A DNA stretch of 64,000 nucleotides from Nocardia pseudobrasiliensis NBRC 108224 (lineage in GTDB: Bacteria > Actinomycetota > Actinomycetes > Mycobacteriales > Mycobacteriaceae). The stretch covers positions 248,001 through 312,000 of the forward strand of contig NZ_BDBS01000010.1 of NCBI RefSeq assembly GCF_001613105.1. The letters run 5' to 3'. Positions 8,649 to 17,712 of this stretch are shown here, one piece after another. The translations under genes and the position numbers were made by a program. The notes beneath the pieces were generated by a model. That model made no database searches. It was given only the letters and a program-made list of their open reading frames with translations, and was not told the origin of the DNA. The first letter of the stretch is position 1. Each line of letters starts with the position of its first letter.

Positions 8649-10580
8649 ATGCCCACGCTCACCCCGCTGCGGGTCGATCATCCGCTGGCGCTGCCGATCG
8701 AGGCCGAGATCGATGACGTCCGCTCGATCGTGGTCGAGGCCGGATTGGTCGGGGAGACCACGCGATTCGTCTATGTCGGACTCGACGAGCCGGACAAATA
8801 TCTGCTGTACGAGCGGCCCGAGGCGATCGAGCGGCGGTTCCGGGTGCTGCTGCACGATGTGGATCGTCCGAACTCGATGGATCTGGTGGTTTCGCTGACG
8901 ACGCGGGAAGTGATTTCCCGGCGTTTGCTGAATGCGGTTACCGACGGCCAATTGCCGGTGCTGGACGAGGAATTCGGCCTCGTGGAGGAAATTCTGGCGA
9001 CCGATCCGGAATGGCTGGCGGCGTTGGCGGTGCGCGATCTCGATGTCGCGCGGGTGCGTGTCGCGCCGTTATCGGCCGGTGTGTTCGACTACTCCGGCGA
9101 GGAGGGCCGCCGGATCCTTCGCGGGCTGGCGTTTCATCAGCCGCGCGACCGCGACCACCCCTGGGCGCATCCGATCGACGGGTTGGTCGCCTTCGTGGAC
9201 GTGATGGATCGGAAGGTGTTGCGGGTCATCGACACCGGACCCCTGCCGGTGCCCGCCGAATCCGGCGACTTCGACGATCCCGAGGTGACCGGCCTCCCAC
9301 GCGCTACCCAGCGGCCCATCGAGATCACCCAGCCGCAGGGCCCGAGCTTCACCGTCGACGGCAATCTCGTCGAATGGGAGAAGTGGTCGCTGCGGGTGGG
9401 TTTCGACGCGCGCGAGGGACTGGTGCTGCATCAGATCGGATTTCGCGACGGTGATCGGCTGCGGCCGATCATCCACCGGGCATCGATCTCGGAAATGGTT
9501 GTGCCCTACGGTGATCCGTCACCCGTGCGATCGTGGCAGAACTACTTCGACACCGGTGAGTACCTGGTCGGCCGCTATGCCAACGCGCTCGAACTCGGCT
9601 GCGACTGCCTGGGCGACATCACGTATTTCTCCGCGGTGCTCGCCGACGAATCCGGCCGCCCACGCGTGCTGCGCAATGCGATCTGCATGCACGAGGAGGA
9701 TTTCGGGGTGCTGTGGAAGCACACCGATCTGTGGACCGGCTCGCGCGAGGTGCGCCGCCAGCGGCGGCTGGTGATCTCGTTCTTCACCACCGTCGGCAAT
9801 TACGACTACGGCTTCTTCTGGTACCTCTACCTCGACGGCACGATCGAATTCGAGGTCAAGGCGACCGGAATCGTATTCACCTCCGCCTATCCCGGGCCCG
9901 GCTATCTGTACGCCACCGAGATCGCGCCGGGGCTCGGCGCGCCGTGTCATCAGCATCTGTTCAGCGCGCGGCTGGACATGATGATCGACGGACATCGCAA
10001 TCGCGTGGAAGAAGTTCAGACACAACGAATTCCGATTTGCCGCGACAATCCGCACGGCAACGCGTTCACCCAGCAGCGCACGGTGCTGGTGCGGGAATCG
10101 CAGGCACAGCGGCTCGCCGACAATCGCGTCGGCCGGGCTTGGCATATCGTCAATGCCGCGGTCGCCAATCGGTACGGCCGTCCGGTCGGCTACGCGCTGT
10201 ATCCGGAGGGGCGGGAGACGCTGCTCGCGGCCGAGGGATCGTCGATCGCCCGGCGGGCGGCCTTCGCCACCAGGAGCCTCTGGGTCACCGCCTACGATCC
10301 CGGCGAGCGGTATGCCGCAGGCGATTTCGTCAATCAACACCCCGGTGGGGCCGGGCTGCCCAGCTATGCGGCGGCCGATCGCCCGATCGCCGATGAGGAT
10401 CTGGTGGTCTGGCACACCTTCGGGCTCACGCATTTTCCGCGGCCGGAGGACTGGCCGATCATGCCGGTCGACTACACCGGATTCACCTTGAAGCCGGTCG
10501 GCTTCTTCGATCGCAATCCCACGCTCGACGTGCCCGCGACACGGCAAAGTCATTGCTGCTCAGGAGAACACGATGAGTGA
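8649..10580 (+). CDS. Copper-containing primary-amine oxidase
   Basis: A 643-residue copper amine oxidase that oxidises primary amines to aldehydes with release of ammonia and hydrogen peroxide. All catalytic residues are visible: the topaquinone precursor Tyr385 in [10 protein letters not shown], copper ligands His434 and His436 in [10 protein letters not shown], the third ligand His595 in [10 protein letters not shown], and the catalytic base Asp301 in YFDTGEY. Spacing and length match the Arthrobacter phenylethylamine-oxidase type closely. No signal peptide is seen, so it is probably cytoplasmic. It overlaps the APC permease gene by 8 bp, suggesting uptake and oxidation of the same amine or amino acid derivative. 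Confidence 0.93.
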   Translation: MPTLTPLRVDHPLALPIEAEIDDVRSIVVEAGLVGETTRFVYVGLDEPDKYLLYERPEAIERRFRVLLHDVDRPNSMDLVVSLTTREVISRRLLNAVTDGQLPVLDEEFGLVEEILATDPEWLAALAVRDLDVARVRVAPLSAGVFDYSGEEGRRILRGLAFHQPRDRDHPWAHPIDGLVAFVDVMDRKVLRVIDTGPLPVPAESGDFDDPEVTGLPRATQRPIEITQPQGPSFTVDGNLVEWEKWSLRVGFDAREGLVLHQIGFRDGDRLRPIIHRASISEMVVPYGDPSPVRSWQNYFDTGEYLVGRYANALELGCDCLGDITYFSAVLADESGRPRVLRNAICMHEEDFGVLWKHTDLWTGSREVRRQRRLVISFFTTVGNYDYGFFWYLYLDGTIEFEVKATGIVFTSAYPGPGYLYATEIAPGLGAPCHQHLFSARLDMMIDGHRNRVEEVQTQRIPICRDNPHGNAFTQQRTVLVRESQAQRLADNRVGRAWHIVNAAVANRYGRPVGYALYPEGRETLLAAEGSSIARRAAFATRSLWVTAYDPGERYAAGDFVNQHPGGAGLPSYAAADRPIADEDLVVWHTFGLTHFPRPEDWPIMPVDYTGFTLKPVGFFDRNPTLDVPATRQSHCCSGEHDE

Positions 10581-12090
10581 GACCACGGGCCTGCGCGGGT
10601 CGATGGGGATTGTCGGCATCGTATTCCTGGTGATCGCCGCCGCCGCGCCGCTCACCTCGGTCGGCGGAGCGTTACCGGTGATGATCGCGCTCGGCGACGG
10701 TGCGGGTTCGCCGACCGCCTATCTGGTCGTGGCCGTGGTGCTGCTGATCTTCAGCGTCGGATATACCGCGATGAGCAGGCATATGGTCGACGCGGGGGCG
10801 TTCTACGCCTATATCCGGCGCGGGCTCGGCGCGGCCTGGGGCTTGGGAGCGGCCGGGCTGGCGCTGTTGACCTACACCGCGATTCAGGCCGCGATCTACG
10901 GATTGGCCGCGGCGACCGTGCGGGATGTGGTGCTGCGCTACGGCGGACCGCAGGTGTCGTGGCCCGGCTGCGCCGCGATATTGATCGTGCTGGTGGGTGT
11001 GCTCGGATATCGCAATATCGAACTCGGGGCGAAGGTGCTCGGGGTGCTGCTGGTGCTCGAGATCGGGATCATTCTCGTGCTGGCGGCGGCGGTGCTGATG
11101 CGCGGGGGCGCGCATGGGGTCGATACCGTGTCGTTCACGCCGTCGGCGTTCCTGAGCGGATCGCCCGGTGTCGCATTGATGTTCGCGATCGCCTCGTTCA
11201 TCGGCTTCGAGGCGACGGCCATCTACGGCGAGGAGGCGCGCAATCCGCGGCGCGCGGTTCCGGTGGCCACCTATGCGGCGGTGCTCGTGATCGGACTGGT
11301 GTACGCCCTGGCGGCCTGGGCCATCGTGCTCGCGTTCGGCGACGACGAGGTGACGGCCGCGGCCGATGGTGATCCCTCGGGGCTGACCTTCACCGCGGCC
11401 GCGCGATTTCTCGGCGGTCCGGCCGCGGATGTCCTGCAGCTCATGTTGGTGACGAGTCTGTTCGCGGCGCTGCTGGCGTTCCACAACGCGATCGCCCGGT
11501 ATCTGTACGCGCTCGCGCGCGATGGGTTCGGTCATATCGCACTGGGGCGCATTCATATTCGGCACGGCTCGCCGCATCGGGCCTCGCTCGCGCAGACGGT
11601 GTCGGCGGTGCTGGTGGTCGGCGCGTTCGCGGTGGCGGGCGCGGATCCGGTGCGGCAGCTGTTCACCTGGTTGGCCGGGTTGGCGACCGTGGCGATCCTG
11701 ATCCTGATGGCGTTGACCAGCGTCGCGGTCGTGGTCTTCTTCCGGCGCACCGGCCTGGATCGGCGATGGTGGCACAGCCGGGTGGCGCCGGTGCTCGGCA
11801 CGGCCTGCCTGCTGCTGGTGACGGCTATGGTGTTGCGTAACTTCGCGATTCTCGTCGGCGGCTCCCGGACCGTCGCCGATATTCTGCTCGCGGTGGTGGG
11901 CGTGGTGTTCCTGGCCGGTGCGGTCGTGGGGTGGCGTTCAGGCCGGAATCTCGGTGGGCCAGGCGGCCATCGCGCGGTCGATCGAACGCTGGAGGTGAGT
12001 CAGGTCCGCGCCGTCGCGGGCCTTGATGGACAGGCCGAACAGGACCGTGGCGTAGAAGTCGGCCAGCTCGGCGGTATCGACGTCGGCTGA
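10573..12090 (+). CDS. APC-superfamily amino acid/amine permease with antisense-derived tail
   Basis: A permease of 505 codons with about twelve membrane segments. The first, [20 protein letters not shown], and [20 protein letters not shown] (TM6 to loop) are typical APC motifs. It starts inside the amine oxidase gene (8-bp overlap), so it is translationally coupled and probably imports the oxidase substrate. Oddly, the recognisable protein ends near residue 455. The last 50 residues ([17 protein letters not shown] onward) are read from the strand opposite the convergent TetR gene. The native stop may have been lost. Confidence 0.85.
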   Translation: MSETTGLRGSMGIVGIVFLVIAAAAPLTSVGGALPVMIALGDGAGSPTAYLVVAVVLLIFSVGYTAMSRHMVDAGAFYAYIRRGLGAAWGLGAAGLALLTYTAIQAAIYGLAAATVRDVVLRYGGPQVSWPGCAAILIVLVGVLGYRNIELGAKVLGVLLVLEIGIILVLAAAVLMRGGAHGVDTVSFTPSAFLSGSPGVALMFAIASFIGFEATAIYGEEARNPRRAVPVATYAAVLVIGLVYALAAWAIVLAFGDDEVTAAADGDPSGLTFTAAARFLGGPAADVLQLMLVTSLFAALLAFHNAIARYLYALARDGFGHIALGRIHIRHGSPHRASLAQTVSAVLVVGAFAVAGADPVRQLFTWLAGLATVAILILMALTSVAVVVFFRRTGLDRRWWHSRVAPVLGTACLLLVTAMVLRNFAILVGGSRTVADILLAVVGVVFLAGAVVGWRSGRNLGGPGGHRAVDRTLEVSQVRAVAGLDGQAEQDRGVEVGQLGGIDVG

Positions 12091-12543
12091 CAGATCGCCG
12101 TCGAGGATGCCGCGATCCAGGCGCGCGCGGATGTCATCGGTTGTGTGCCTGCGCTTTTCGATGAGGAAGTCGCGAATGGCCGTATTGCGGGTGGTGTAGG
12201 TGGACCCGGCCAGTACGACCATGCAGCCACGCGGGGTGGTCTCCTCGGAATAGGCCTTGGCATTGTCGCGCAGCATGGCCTCGATGCTGTGGCGGGCGGT
12301 CGGCTGCTCGCGCAGGGCGCGGGCGGTGTAGCTGCCGTCGGTGCGGCCGTAGAGGTCCACTGCCTCGCGGAACAGCTGCTCCTTACTGCCGAAGGCGGCG
12401 TACAGGCTGGGGGAGTTGATCCCCATCGCCCCGGTGAGATCGCTCATAGACGCACCCTCGAAGCCGTGCTCCCAGAAGACCTCCATCGCGCTGCGCAGCG
12501 CCTGCGCGCGATCGAAGGCCCGGGGGCGTCCGCGTTCGGCCAT
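11938..12543 (-). CDS. TetR/AcrR-family transcriptional regulator
   Basis: A 201-residue repressor-type regulator. The N-terminal helix-turn-helix is clear (ALRSAMEVFWEHGFEGASMS then INSPSLYAAFGSKEQLF). The C-terminal half is an all-helical ligand-binding domain with GCMVVLAGS around residue 105. Start at ATG 12543, MAERGRPRAFD, is the family-typical beginning; the longer frame adds 30 unlikely residues. It is divergent from an SDR gene, which it probably controls, and its 3' end overlaps the amine permease gene by 153 bp in antisense. Confidence 0.9.
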   Translation of the reverse strand: MAERGRPRAFDRAQALRSAMEVFWEHGFEGASMSDLTGAMGINSPSLYAAFGSKEQLFREAVDLYGRTDGSYTARALREQPTARHSIEAMLRDNAKAYSEETTPRGCMVVLAGSTYTTRNTAIRDFLIEKRRHTTDDIRARLDRGILDGDLSADVDTAELADFYATVLFGLSIKARDGADLTHLQRSIDRAMAAWPTEIPA

Positions 12544-12650
12544 GGCCGGATCCTTTCTGTATCGATCGTTAAATATACCTCTTGACACGTCGACGCGGCA
12601 TCTGTTTGGGTATTTATGTACTGATCGACACAAAATTAAGGGAGTTTCCG
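12544..12650. promoter_or_regulatory. TetR/SDR divergent promoter-operator region
   Basis: A 107-bp A/T-rich spacer. Two related elements lie in opposite orientation: TGTATCGATCGTTAAATA on the left, and the reverse complement of TATTTATGTACTGATCGACA on the right. A/T-rich -10-like cores (TATATT on the minus strand, TATTTA on the plus strand) sit within them. This layout fits one repressor controlling both genes. A ribosome-binding site GGGAG precedes the SDR ATG. Confidence 0.5.
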
Positions 12651-13391
12651 ATGATCGATCTGACCGGCACCGCGGCCCTCGTGACGGGTGGCAGCAGGGG
12701 TATCGGTGCGGCCATCGCCCGTCAGCTCGCCGCCGGTGGCGCCGATGTGGCCGTGACCTATCGCAGCGACGAGGAGGGCGCCCGCAAGGTGGTCGCCGAG
12801 ATCGAGGCGCACGGTCGTCGCGGGTTGGCCATTCGGGCCGACAGCGCCGACGCCGCGCAGACCACCGCGGCCGTGCATCGCGCCGCCGAGGAGTTGGGAC
12901 GGCTCGACATCCTGGTCAACAACGCGGGCATCTTCCCGGCCAAGCCGTTCGAGGAGTTCACCGTCGAGGAGATCGATGCCGCGCTGAATATCCATGCGCG
13001 CGCGGCATTCGTGGCCGCGCAGGCGGCGGTGGCGCATATGCCCAACGGCGGTCGCATCGTCAGCATCGGTTCGAATCTGTCCGAGCGCGCGATCTTCGGC
13101 GGCGTCTCGCTGTACAACCTGAGCAAATCGGCGCTCAACGGTTTCACCCGCGCGCTGGCCCGGGAGCTGGGCCCGCGCGGTATCACCGTGAATCTGGTGC
13201 AGCCCGGGTCGACCGATACCGATATGAATCCGGCGGGCGGTGACCATGCGTCGCAACAGCTTCAGTTCAATGCCCTCGGCCGCTACGGCAGCCCCGACGA
13301 TATCGCCGCCGCGGTGGCCTTCCTGGCCTCGCCCGCCGGGCGCAGCATCACCGGCACCACGCTGACGGTCGACAGCGGCACCAACTCCTGA
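12651..13391 (+). CDS. SDR-family NAD(P)-dependent oxidoreductase
   Basis: A 246-residue short-chain dehydrogenase. The cofactor motif TGGSRGIG is at residues 12-19, NNAGIFP follows near 88, catalytic Ser is in SIGSN, and the YxxxK pair is Tyr155/Lys159 in LYNLSKSAL. The C-terminus ends in GRSITGTTLTVDSG, as in 3-ketoacyl-ACP-reductase-like SDRs. Arg at position 16 and the basic patch suggest NADPH preference (inference). Substrate unknown. Transcribed away from, and probably repressed by, the adjacent TetR protein. Confidence 0.9.
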   Translation: MIDLTGTAALVTGGSRGIGAAIARQLAAGGADVAVTYRSDEEGARKVVAEIEAHGRRGLAIRADSADAAQTTAAVHRAAEELGRLDILVNNAGIFPAKPFEEFTVEEIDAALNIHARAAFVAAQAAVAHMPNGGRIVSIGSNLSERAIFGGVSLYNLSKSALNGFTRALARELGPRGITVNLVQPGSTDTDMNPAGGDHASQQLQFNALGRYGSPDDIAAAVAFLASPAGRSITGTTLTVDSGTNS

Positions 13392-13394
13392 ACC

Positions 13395-14417
13395 TCAGCG
13401 CGCGAAGTACCGCCCGGGTGATATGCCCACGGCCCGCCGGAAGGCCGCCACATAGGCGCTCGGGGTGCTGTATCCGACCCGCTCGGCGATCCGGGCCACC
13501 GGCAGTTCGGCCGCCAGCAGCGGCAATGAGGCGGCCAGGCGGATCTGAGTCCGCCACTGCCCGAAGGTGATTCCGGTCTCGGCCAGGAACGCGCGAGCCA
13601 GGGTGCGCGGGCTCGCGGCGGCCAGCGGGGCGAACTGTTCCAGCGTCCGATCGTCGGCCGGATGGCGCAGCAGCGCCTCGGCGACCACCCGCGCACGCGG
13701 ATCGGACGGCAGCGGGGCGCCGACCGGAATCACCTCGACCGGTTCGATCAGGTCGAACACCACCGCCTCGCCCCGCCGCCGCCGATCCTCCGCGTTCGCC
13801 ATGGGAGTGCGGTCGCCGTCGCGGCCGTGCGTTCGGACTCGCGGGTGCGCGGGGGTGGCCCCGCTCGTGCTGCCGGGTGGCCGGGCGGGTACACGTGCGG
13901 AGTCGGGGTCGGGGTCGGGCGTATCGGGTGGCCGTACGGGTTCGTGCGTGGCGTCGGGGTCGGGCGATCGAGTAGGTGTGGTGCTCGATGTGGTTGTGGG
14001 AACTGATATCTCCCGCGACTCGGCGGGGGTGTGGGTCGGGCCGGGGAGCACGCTGTCGGCGGTGAGGTAGTCGAACAGCTCGTGCAGCAGTCGGCCCACG
14101 CGCAGCAGGGTCGGGGTCGGGAAGTCGATCGGGCAGCGGTCGGGCTCGATGAAGATGCCGCGCATATCCGCTCCGGCCGAGGTTCCCGTGCGGTGTGCGA
14201 TGCCGCCGGGGATCCACAGCGCGCGGGTCGGTGGCAGCACCCAGATGCCCCCGTCGATCTGTACCGCGAGGACTCCCCGTGAGGCCCAGGCGATTTGGTG
14301 CTGGGGATGGCGGTGCTGGTCGAACCAGTGGCCCGCGGGCAGGGTGCCGGAGCCGAGCACCATGGCGGTCGGGCCGGTGGCGGCGGCGACCAGGGGAGCT
14401 TGACCGTTGAGCGACAT
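13395..14417 (-). CDS. AraC-family regulator with an inserted low-complexity linker
   Basis: A 340-residue regulator. The N-terminal cupin sensor (about residues 15-125) contains GHWFDQHRHPQHQIAWAS, and the C-terminal double helix-turn-helix (about 225-340) contains ASPRTLARAFLAETG and ARIAERVGYSTPSAYVAAFR. Between them, around residues 125-212, lies a Pro/Thr/Asp/Arg-rich stretch (SSTTPTRSPDPD, PDTPDPDPDS) that I would not expect in this family, whose members are usually about 250-260 residues. It is divergent from a methyltransferase gene. Ligand unknown. Confidence 0.85.
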   Translation of the reverse strand: MSLNGQAPLVAAATGPTAMVLGSGTLPAGHWFDQHRHPQHQIAWASRGVLAVQIDGGIWVLPPTRALWIPGGIAHRTGTSAGADMRGIFIEPDRCPIDFPTPTLLRVGRLLHELFDYLTADSVLPGPTHTPAESREISVPTTTSSTTPTRSPDPDATHEPVRPPDTPDPDPDSARVPARPPGSTSGATPAHPRVRTHGRDGDRTPMANAEDRRRRGEAVVFDLIEPVEVIPVGAPLPSDPRARVVAEALLRHPADDRTLEQFAPLAAASPRTLARAFLAETGITFGQWRTQIRLAASLPLLAAELPVARIAERVGYSTPSAYVAAFRRAVGISPGRYFAR

Positions 14418-14466
14418 GATCTGTCAGCGTAGCGTCTCGCGGTCATGCTTAGGGTTGCCTAACGTC

Positions 14467-15039
14467 ATGGCCATGGCTATGAACCTTTTGCACCGCTGGC
14501 TCTGCAGCTCCGCGCGCTGGGAGAAGACCAGTGCCACCCAGATCATTCCGTGGGTCTTGGACGAGGTCGAACTCGGCGATGCCACCCTCGAGATCGGCCC
14601 CGGCTACGGCGCGAATATCCGTGCCCTGCGGGAGCGGACGCCCGAATTGACCGGCGTGGAGATCGATCCGGCGCTGGCGGCCCGGCTGCGCGATCGGCAC
14701 GCGGGCCGGATCCGGGTGATCGACGGCGACGGCGCGGCAATGCCGCTGCCGGACAGGGAATTCAGCGCGGTGGTCAGTTTCACCATGCTGCATCACGTGC
14801 CGACCCCCACCCTGCAGGACGCGGTCTTCGCCGAGGCGTTCCGCGTCCTGCGCTCGGGTGGGGTGTTCGCGGGCAGCGACGGGCTGGACCGTTTCGCCTT
14901 CCGGCTGGTGCACCTGGGCGACACCTGCGTCCCGGTCCCGCCCGCCACCCTGCCCGAGCGCCTGACCCGCGCGGGGTTCACCGATGTGAAGGTGGAGAGC
15001 GGGGTCGGCAGCTTCCGCTTCAGCGCGCGACGGCCCTGA
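14467..15039 (+). CDS. Class I SAM-dependent methyltransferase
   Basis: A protein of about 190 residues with a Rossmann methyltransferase core: motif I LEIGPGYGANIRAL, the acidic end of beta2 in GVEIDP, motif II-like DGDGAAMPL and FTMLHHVPTP after beta4. A cluster of methionine codons (14467, 14473, 14479) leaves the exact start open; the frame upstream to 14407 crosses the AraC gene start. The segment MNLLHRWLCSSARWEK resembles actinobacterial small-molecule methyltransferases. Substrate unknown. Its 3' end overlaps the convergent SWIM gene by 20 bp. Confidence 0.82.
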   Translation: MAMAMNLLHRWLCSSARWEKTSATQIIPWVLDEVELGDATLEIGPGYGANIRALRERTPELTGVEIDPALAARLRDRHAGRIRVIDGDGAAMPLPDREFSAVVSFTMLHHVPTPTLQDAVFAEAFRVLRSGGVFAGSDGLDRFAFRLVHLGDTCVPVPPATLPERLTRAGFTDVKVESGVGSFRFSARRP

Positions 15040-15583
15040 CGGCGAAATAGGTTGCGGGATCGATGGACTCGAGGGGCGTCCAGCGCGGCGGCGGGGCCTC
15101 GGGATCGGGCTCGTCGATGCGGTCTCGCCGAAAGCCCTGTAGTTCCAGCGCCAGCCGGGGATTCTCGTCCACCTGTCGGGCGAGGGCGTAACAGGTTGCC
15201 AGATAGTGCAGGCAGCGCGGGGTGCGGGCCGAGCAGGAGCAGTCGCTGGAGGTCAGTCGGGGCGCGACGGTCAGGCCCGCGGCCGCGAGGGTGTCGTGCA
15301 GGGCGTCGGACAGCTCGACCGTGTCGGCCGGAATGTGTTCGGCGACAGCGGCGATGGTCCTTCCCGGCATGGGCGCGATCTCGAGATGGGTCACCGAGGC
15401 CTGGCCGCCGCGGTGAATGCTCGCGCGCACCCCGGTCGCGTCGCAGCGCAGGACGACGCCGCCGTGGCGGGCGATGCTGCGGGCGCGGGGCAGTAGCGGT
15501 TCGGGGCGGGTGAGGGTGAGCGGTTCGGCCAGGCGCACCCAGTCCAGACCCCAGCTGGTGTATCCGAATTCGTTGTCGGCCAA
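15020..15583 (-). CDS. SWIM zinc-finger protein
   Basis: A 187-residue protein starting at TTG 15583, directly after the helicase stop codon, with GAGG upstream. It opens with DNEFGYTSWGLDWVRLAEP and carries a SWIM-type CxC...CxH signature, DCSCSARTPRCLHYLA, near residue 120. SWIM modules bind zinc and act with SNF2-type ATPases. The pair helicase-SWIM is conserved in actinobacteria (Rv2101/Rv2102-like), which supports a joint nucleic-acid role. The in-frame extension to 15847 is antisense-like and rejected. Confidence 0.8.
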   Translation of the reverse strand: MADNEFGYTSWGLDWVRLAEPLTLTRPEPLLPRARSIARHGGVVLRCDATGVRASIHRGGQASVTHLEIAPMPGRTIAAVAEHIPADTVELSDALHDTLAAAGLTVAPRLTSSDCSCSARTPRCLHYLATCYALARQVDENPRLALELQGFRRDRIDEPDPEAPPPRWTPLESIDPATYFAVRAVAR

Positions 15584-15584
15584 T

Positions 15585-17351
15585 TCAGTTGCCTCGCTTC
15601 CGGCGCAGGATCTCCAGCAGCTGGTCGTCGTCCAGGCGGGCCAGGGCGGCGACGATATTCGCCTGGGCCGCACCGAGATCGGCGAGCGCGGATTTGCGCT
15701 CGTGCATCGCGGCGATGTGCTCCTCGACGGTGGTGCCGGTGGTGAGTGTGGTGATGGTGACCGGACGGGTCTGGCCGATGCGGTGCGCGCGATCGGAGGC
15801 CTGCGCCTCCACGGCCGGATTCCACCAGCGGTCGAAGTGGATGACATCGGCCGCTCGGGTCAGGGTCAGACCGGTGCCCGCGGCGCGCAGGCTCAGCACC
15901 AAAATCGGAGGGCCGTCGGTCGACTGGAACTCGGTGACGATCTCGCGGCGTTCGGCGGCGTCCAAGCCGCCGTGGAAGAACGGCGCGCGCACGCCGAACC
16001 GTTCGGCGCAGTGGCGAACCAGCAGTTCGCCGGTGCGGCGGTACTGGGTGAAGATCAGGGTGGGGGAGTCCTGTTCGAGATTGTTGGCCAGGATGTCGAA
16101 GCAGATGTCGAATTTGCCGGAGCGGCCGGGCAGTTCGGTCAGATCGTCGTCGACCAGGCCCGGATGGTTGCAGACCTGTTTGAGTCCGGTCAGTGCCGCC
16201 AGCACCCGGCTGTGTCGCTGCGCGCCGGCGCCGAAACCCTCGGCCTCGGCGCGGGCCAGCAGCTCGTCGTAGCGGCGCTGCTGTTCGTCGGTGAGATCGC
16301 AGATCAGATCGCAGTGGATCTTTGGCGGCAGCGCGGCGGCCACCTGGGATTTCCTGCGGCCCAGCACGATCGGCTCCAGGGTGTCACGCAGGCACAGCAC
16401 CGCCTCGAAGGAGCCCTCGTGGATCGGCCGTACGAAACGGCGGCGGAACTGGGCCTTGTGCGTGAACACCTGGGGGACGACCAGATTCAGTAGCGCCCAC
16501 AGCTCGTCGAGATGGTTCTCCACCGGCGTGCCGGTCAGGGCCACCCGGGCGGCGGCCCGAATCGCCCGCGCCGCCCGGGCCACCTGGGTCCGCGGATTCT
16601 TCAGCACCTGCGCCTCGTCGAAAACCGCCGTCGCCCACTCGTTCTCGCCCAGCGTCGCGCCGTGGCCGCGCAGCGTCGGATAGCCGGTGACCACGATCGT
16701 GCCCGCCTCGGCCGCGAGCGCGCCGCCGCGCCAGGCGATCGGCCGCAGTTCGGGGGCGAAGCGCTCGATCTCGTGCACCCAGTTCCCGACCAGCGAGGTC
16801 GGGCAGATCACCAGCTGCGGTCCGAGCCCCGCGCGCCCGAGCAGAAAGCCGATGGCCTGCACGGTCTTTCCCAGGCCCATCTCATCCGACAGCACCGCCC
16901 CGCCGTGCGCCGCGGTCGTCTCCCGCAACCAGGCGATTCCGCGCGTCTGATACGGCCGCAGTTCGACCGTCAATCCCGCCCGCATCTCGGCCGCGACGGC
17001 CTGGGTCTCGGTATACGCCCGCACGGCCCGTTCGGCCGAAACAACGGCCGTCCCATGTGCATTCGGGACCGCGTGTCCGGCCATGGGCAGCGTGTCGGGA
17101 TCCAGCGCGCCGCTCAGGGCGTCCCGCCACGCCGCGAGCGACGCCCCGGGTTGCTCGTCCGTTGGTTCGGCCAATCGCCGCGGCTCGACCAGCATGCAGG
17201 GCACCTGCGTCGTCGTGAACCCGCTCTCGGCGCTGGGAACGACCAGCTCGATCGGTTCCGCATCGTCGCGGGCCGCGGGGCCTCGGCCGGTCCAGGTCCA
17301 CAGGGCGAACAGGTGGCGGTCGGGTAGATAGGTGGCTTGCGTGGTGCGCAG
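15585..17351 (-). CDS. SNF2-family DEAD/DEAH helicase (HelZ-like, short form)
   Basis: A SNF2-type ATPase with RPYQTRGIAWL, Walker A SDEMGLGKTVQ, motif II FDEAQVLKN, motif III ALTGTPVENHLDELW, and C-terminal LRAAGTGLTLTRA and AHRIGQTRPV (motifs V and VI). The protein could start at GTG 17204 (539 residues), but family-like sequence (ATYLPDRHLFALWTW) continues upstream. No ATG/GTG/TTG is available there. A CTG at 17351 has GAGGGG six bases upstream and would give 588 residues; that start is used here. HelZ-like relatives such as Rv2101 are near 1000 residues, so this is a short form. It is coupled to the SWIM gene. Confidence 0.78.
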   Translation of the reverse strand: MRTTQATYLPDRHLFALWTWTGRGPAARDDAEPIELVVPSAESGFTTTQVPCMLVEPRRLAEPTDEQPGASLAAWRDALSGALDPDTLPMAGHAVPNAHGTAVVSAERAVRAYTETQAVAAEMRAGLTVELRPYQTRGIAWLRETTAAHGGAVLSDEMGLGKTVQAIGFLLGRAGLGPQLVICPTSLVGNWVHEIERFAPELRPIAWRGGALAAEAGTIVVTGYPTLRGHGATLGENEWATAVFDEAQVLKNPRTQVARAARAIRAAARVALTGTPVENHLDELWALLNLVVPQVFTHKAQFRRRFVRPIHEGSFEAVLCLRDTLEPIVLGRRKSQVAAALPPKIHCDLICDLTDEQQRRYDELLARAEAEGFGAGAQRHSRVLAALTGLKQVCNHPGLVDDDLTELPGRSGKFDICFDILANNLEQDSPTLIFTQYRRTGELLVRHCAERFGVRAPFFHGGLDAAERREIVTEFQSTDGPPILVLSLRAAGTGLTLTRAADVIHFDRWWNPAVEAQASDRAHRIGQTRPVTITTLTTGTTVEEHIAAMHERKSALADLGAAQANIVAALARLDDDQLLEILRRKRGN

Positions 17352-17386
17352 GGTCGGCCCCTCTTCATCTCGTACAGCGTGTCGAG

Positions 17387-17406
17387 CAATGTAACTCTGT
17401 ACATTG
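17387..17406. promoter_or_regulatory. Perfect inverted repeat upstream of the SNF2 gene
   Basis: CAATGTA and TACATTG arms of 7 bp separated by 6 bp, about 36 bp upstream of the proposed helicase start, in a locally A/T-rich patch. The size and symmetry fit a dimeric repressor operator (TetR, GntR or PadR type). No candidate regulator is adjacent. Confidence 0.5.
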
Positions 17407-17436
17407 TAGAGATATTCCGGGAGTCGGGAAACGCGA

Positions 17437-17465
17437 AGCGGGCGGCCCTTGAAGGGCCGCCCGCT
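17437..17465. terminator. Terminator hairpin
   Basis: Perfect stem of 13-14 bp (AGCGGGCGGCCCTT with AAGGGCCGCCCGCT) and a minimal loop. On the minus strand it lies 52 bp past the stop of the DUF7455 gene and before the helicase promoter, so it probably ends the small gene's transcript. Confidence 0.75.
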
Positions 17466-17517
17466 GAGGTTTGTTCAGTTTGACGGATTCACTTGTCGAG
17501 CGGACGTAAGGAGCTGA

Positions 17518-17712
17518 TTACAGCGCCGGTGCCGACTCCGTATCGATCACGGCCTCGAGTTCGCGCAGGCGCGCCATGTGCTCATTGGCGTGATGCTGGC
17601 AGAAGAGCAACTCGCCACCGCCGGAAAGGGTCGCGCGCACCCGCGCGCCCGCCCCGCAGCGGTCGCAACGGTCGACCGCGGTCAGTGGGGTGCTAGTCAG
17701 TGTTCCTGGCAT
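17518..17712 (-). CDS. Small zinc-ribbon-like protein (DUF7455 type)
   Basis: A 64-residue protein with DRCDRCGAGARVRATL followed by LLFCQHHANEHM, giving a CxxC...CxxH arrangement suited to one zinc ion. The ATG at 17712 has a strong site, GGAGGAG, just upstream and is preferred over the longer frame to 17769. Such proteins are conserved in actinobacteria with no known function. The assignment to DUF7455 is from memory of the family pattern. Confidence 0.78.
   Translation of the reverse strand: MPGTLTSTPLTAVDRCDRCGAGARVRATLSGGGELLFCQHHANEHMARLRELEAVIDTESAPAL

Noticed and set aside
12582..12616. TTGACA ... TATTTA as a sigma-70 promoter for the SDR gene
   Set aside because: The spacing is 23 bp, outside the usual range; only a general promoter-operator region was annotated.
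15417..16493. 358-codon plus-strand frame opposite the SNF2 helicase
   Set aside because: Antisense shadow; repetitive Gly/Gln/Arg composition.
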